From positions 1 through 45,499 of the forward strand of contig JAPOXD010000058.1 of the NCBI GenBank assembly GCA_026707285.1: 45,499 bases of DNA, read 5' to 3'. The notes beneath the pieces were generated by a model that saw only the letters and a program-made list of their open reading frames with translations, made no database searches and was not told where the DNA came from. The first letter of the stretch is position 1; each line of letters opens with the position of its first letter. This DNA comes from Chloroflexota bacterium (lineage in GTDB: Bacteria > Chloroflexota > UBA11872). Of this stretch, positions 44,221 to 45,499 are shown one piece after another. The position numbers and the translations under genes were made by a program.

Positions 44221-45180
44221 GTGCGGATTGGCATGGTGGGCGCGGGCCGCCTGGCCAACACGGCCCACTACCCCTCGTTGGCGGCGATGCCGGACGTGGA
44301 GATCGTCGGCATCGCGGAGCTGAACGCCGAACGCCTGCAAGCGACGGCCGACAAATACGACGTCGCCGGGCGCTATAGCGACTTTCGCGAGTTGGTCGCG
44401 CGGGAGAAGCCCGACGCCGTCTACGCGATCATGCCGCCGCAGTACCTGCACAACCTCGTGGTGGACCTGCTGGAGCTGGGCGTCCACGTCTTCGTGGAAA
44501 AGCCGCCCGCCCTCACCACCTACCAGACCGAGGCGCTCGCGTGGTACGCCGACCGCCACGACCGGCTGACCATGGTCGGATTCAACCGGCGCTACATCGA
44601 AATGCTGCGCCTGTGCCGCGCGGCGATCACCGAGCGCGGGCCGCTGCACCAGTGCCTGACAGGGTTCCACAAGTTCGAGGGAAAACCCGACGGCTATGGC
44701 TATGGCCGCGGCGCCGGCTCGCACCTCACGACCGACATCGTCCACTCGGTGGACACCATGCGCTGGATGGCGGGCGGCGAGGTGGTGTCGGTCGCTGCCG
44801 ACAACCGCGCCGTGGACATGCCCTTCGTCAACAACCACAACGCCCTCGTCACCTTCAGCACCGGCTGCACGGCCATCCTCACGGCCTCGCGACGGTCAGG
44901 CCGGCGGGACCACTATTTCGAGATGCACGGGCAGGGCGTCTCGGCCTTCTCGGACGACCAATGGCGCGCCACGATCTATCGCGACGGCGACGCCGAGGGC
45001 GAATCGATCGACGCCGCGGAGGTGGGCGGTGGGTCGGAGGTGATCTATCGCTTCGGCTTCTTCGCCGAGAACCGGCACTTCATCGACTCGATCAAGGCCG
45101 GCCGCCAGCCCGACACGTGCTTTGCCGATGCGGTCAAGACCATGGACCTGGTCGACCGCATCATGCAGTCGCAGATCTAG
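44221..45180 (+). CDS. Gfo/Idh/MocA family oxidoreductase
   Basis: The 319-residue protein has the Rossmann motif RIGMVGAGRLANTAHYPSL, the invariant EKPPALT (Glu93-Lys94-Pro95) and a C-terminal domain of the usual kind. Family members oxidise or reduce sugars and inositols with NAD(P). The HLTTDIVHSVDTMRWMAGG stretch holds the Asp and His residues generally used in catalysis. The GTG at 44221 is the conventional start, but the ribosome-binding site fits an ATC at 44212 better. The gene is divergent from the beta-propeller gene across 127 bases. It probably belongs to the same sugar-use region. Confidence 0.92.
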   Translation: MRIGMVGAGRLANTAHYPSLAAMPDVEIVGIAELNAERLQATADKYDVAGRYSDFRELVAREKPDAVYAIMPPQYLHNLVVDLLELGVHVFVEKPPALTTYQTEALAWYADRHDRLTMVGFNRRYIEMLRLCRAAITERGPLHQCLTGFHKFEGKPDGYGYGRGAGSHLTTDIVHSVDTMRWMAGGEVVSVAADNRAVDMPFVNNHNALVTFSTGCTAILTASRRSGRRDHYFEMHGQGVSAFSDDQWRATIYRDGDAEGESIDAAEVGGGSEVIYRFGFFAENRHFIDSIKAGRQPDTCFADAVKTMDLVDRIMQSQI

Positions 45181-45228
45181 GTGGCCGGTCCACACCCCGG
45201 CGGGGGCTTTGCCTAACCGTCAGTCTCG

Positions 45229-45254
45229 GTAGGAGCAGCCCTTGTGGCGGCCGG
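45229..45254 (+). repeat. Single-arm copy of the GTAGGGGCAGCCC repeat
   Basis: The segment closely matches the left arm of the inverted repeat at 45312-45336 but lacks a partner right arm at similar distance. It looks like a decayed or partial copy. Confidence 0.7.
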
Positions 45255-45259
45255 GATCA

Positions 45260-45281
45260 CCGGCGGCGCGGGCGCCGCCGG
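45260..45281 (+). repeat. Perfect GC-rich inverted repeat, possible terminator stem
   Basis: CCGGCGGCGC at 45260-45269 and its exact complement GCGCCGCCGG at 45272-45281 flank two bases. It lies 80 bases downstream of the oxidoreductase gene. The two-base loop is too tight for a simple hairpin, though opening a base pair or two would allow one. No T-run follows. Confidence 0.5.
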
Positions 45282-45311
45282 ATCTCGACCACCGCACGAA
45301 ACCGGTTCGGT

Positions 45312-45375
45312 GTAGGGGCAGCCCTTGTGGCTGCCCTGATCGAATCGGACGGGCGCCCACAAGGGACGCCCCTAC
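45312..45375 (+). repeat. REP/MITE-like inverted repeat
   Basis: Two 25-base arms at 45312-45336 and 45351-45375 pair at 21 of 25 positions around a 14-base spacer. Together with the lone arm at 45229-45254 this indicates a dispersed palindromic element. Such elements are common in uncultured Chloroflexota and other phyla, but its mobility is not known. Confidence 0.75.
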
Positions 45376-45424
45376 AGGATTGCGCCACGGTCTCTCACCT
45401 GGCAGGGGCTTGGGCTGAGCGACG

Positions 45425-45455
45425 GTCCGGCTCCCTCTCCCACGGGAGACCTTTG
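45425..45455 (-). repeat. Short intergenic repeat, copy B
   Basis: This is the inverted counterpart of 133-163, matching at 28 of 31 bases by hand alignment. It lies 50 bases beyond the palindromic element. The core includes the CCCTCTCC string also present at 28990. Confidence 0.7.
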
Positions 45456-45499
45456 AATAATTGGGGATGGCGCGCGTGGGGAAGGGCATCGGGACGTGC

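Larger units (their letters stand above)
45181..45499 (+). other. Repeat-rich intergenic region at the right edge
   Basis: No convincing gene is seen. The 319 bases hold one GTAGGAGCAGCCCTTGTGG copy (45229-45254), a perfect 10-base GC hairpin (45260-45281), a longer inverted repeat (45312-45375) and the copy of the window-start repeat (45425-45455). Open frames in it are repeat sequence. Confidence 0.7.

Noticed and set aside
42555-44378. Plus-strand frame of about 600 codons opposite the beta-propeller gene
   Set aside because: Composition and lack of motifs mark it as a shadow of the minus-strand gene.
45220-45489. Minus-strand frame of 89 codons at the right edge
   Set aside because: It consists of the dispersed repeats described above and has no protein features.
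1-45499. tRNA or rRNA genes, CRISPR arrays, and intact transposase genes
   Set aside because: The spacers between genes are short and none shows a cloverleaf, regular spaced repeats, or transposase motifs; only small non-coding repeats were found.

Overview
The window is about 45.5 kb of GC-rich bacterial chromosome, mostly near 65-70 percent GC by eye. It is densely packed, uses GTG starts often, and has many 4-nt start/stop overlaps. No rRNA, tRNA, CRISPR array or intact insertion sequence was seen. The gene content suggests an uncultured Chloroflexota-type bacterium, perhaps Dehalococcoidia/SAR202-like. The basis is a PurA of the variant EGQLG type, an enolase-superfamily acid-sugar dehydratase, Gfo/Idh/MocA and GH32/43-like genes, a penicillin acylase without a signal peptide, and a very large glycosyltransferase island. 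No phylogenetic marker was compared, so this placement is an inference.

Layout. (1) 1-3950, minus strand: a divergent MBL-fold protein, pyrG and purA, plus a possible gene start running off the left edge. (2) 4073-29019, plus strand: one unbroken train of 19 genes for surface polysaccharide or glycolipid synthesis. It holds a Wzm/Wzt-type ABC exporter, a GT2, a GT4 and a membrane glycosyltransferase-like protein carrying large inserted or appended beta-rich modules. It also has a small zinc-ribbon protein coupled to a radical SAM/SPASM protein, seven more GT4-type enzymes, a polysaccharide-lyase-like toroid protein, a YfhO-like membrane protein, a Wzx/MATE-type flippase, a CgeB-like glycosyltransferase and a methyltransferase. 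Eleven of the 18 gene junctions overlap. (3) 29050-33683: an acid-sugar dehydratase and a LanC-like protein on the minus strand, divergent from a class III aminotransferase and a methyltransferase. (4) 33690-39648, minus strand: a second polysaccharide locus with a polyprenyl-phosphate sugar-1-phosphate transferase (the chain initiator), three GT4 enzymes and an NAD-dependent sugar-nucleotide epimerase. (5) 39700-45180: a DUF5069 protein, a penicillin-acylase-family hydrolase and a GH32/43-like beta-propeller on the minus strand, divergent from a Gfo/Idh/MocA oxidoreductase. (6) 45181-45499: a repeat-rich intergenic tail.

Likely teamwork (inference). The initiator and epimerase of region 4 start a lipid-linked glycan. 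The many glycosyltransferases of both loci extend it, the methyltransferase, radical SAM and lyase-like proteins may decorate or trim it, and the ABC exporter and/or the flippase move it across the membrane. The most unusual signal is a beta-sandwich module shared by the C-terminal end of the Wzt-type ATPase and the middle of a nearby GT4. A comparable beta-rich insert splits the GT2 between them, and a different large soluble insert sits in the following membrane protein. This looks like a set of co-opted glycan-recognition domains. Short intergenic repeats sit at both ends of the window and at the end of the large train, where one encodes the C-terminus of a glycosyltransferase.
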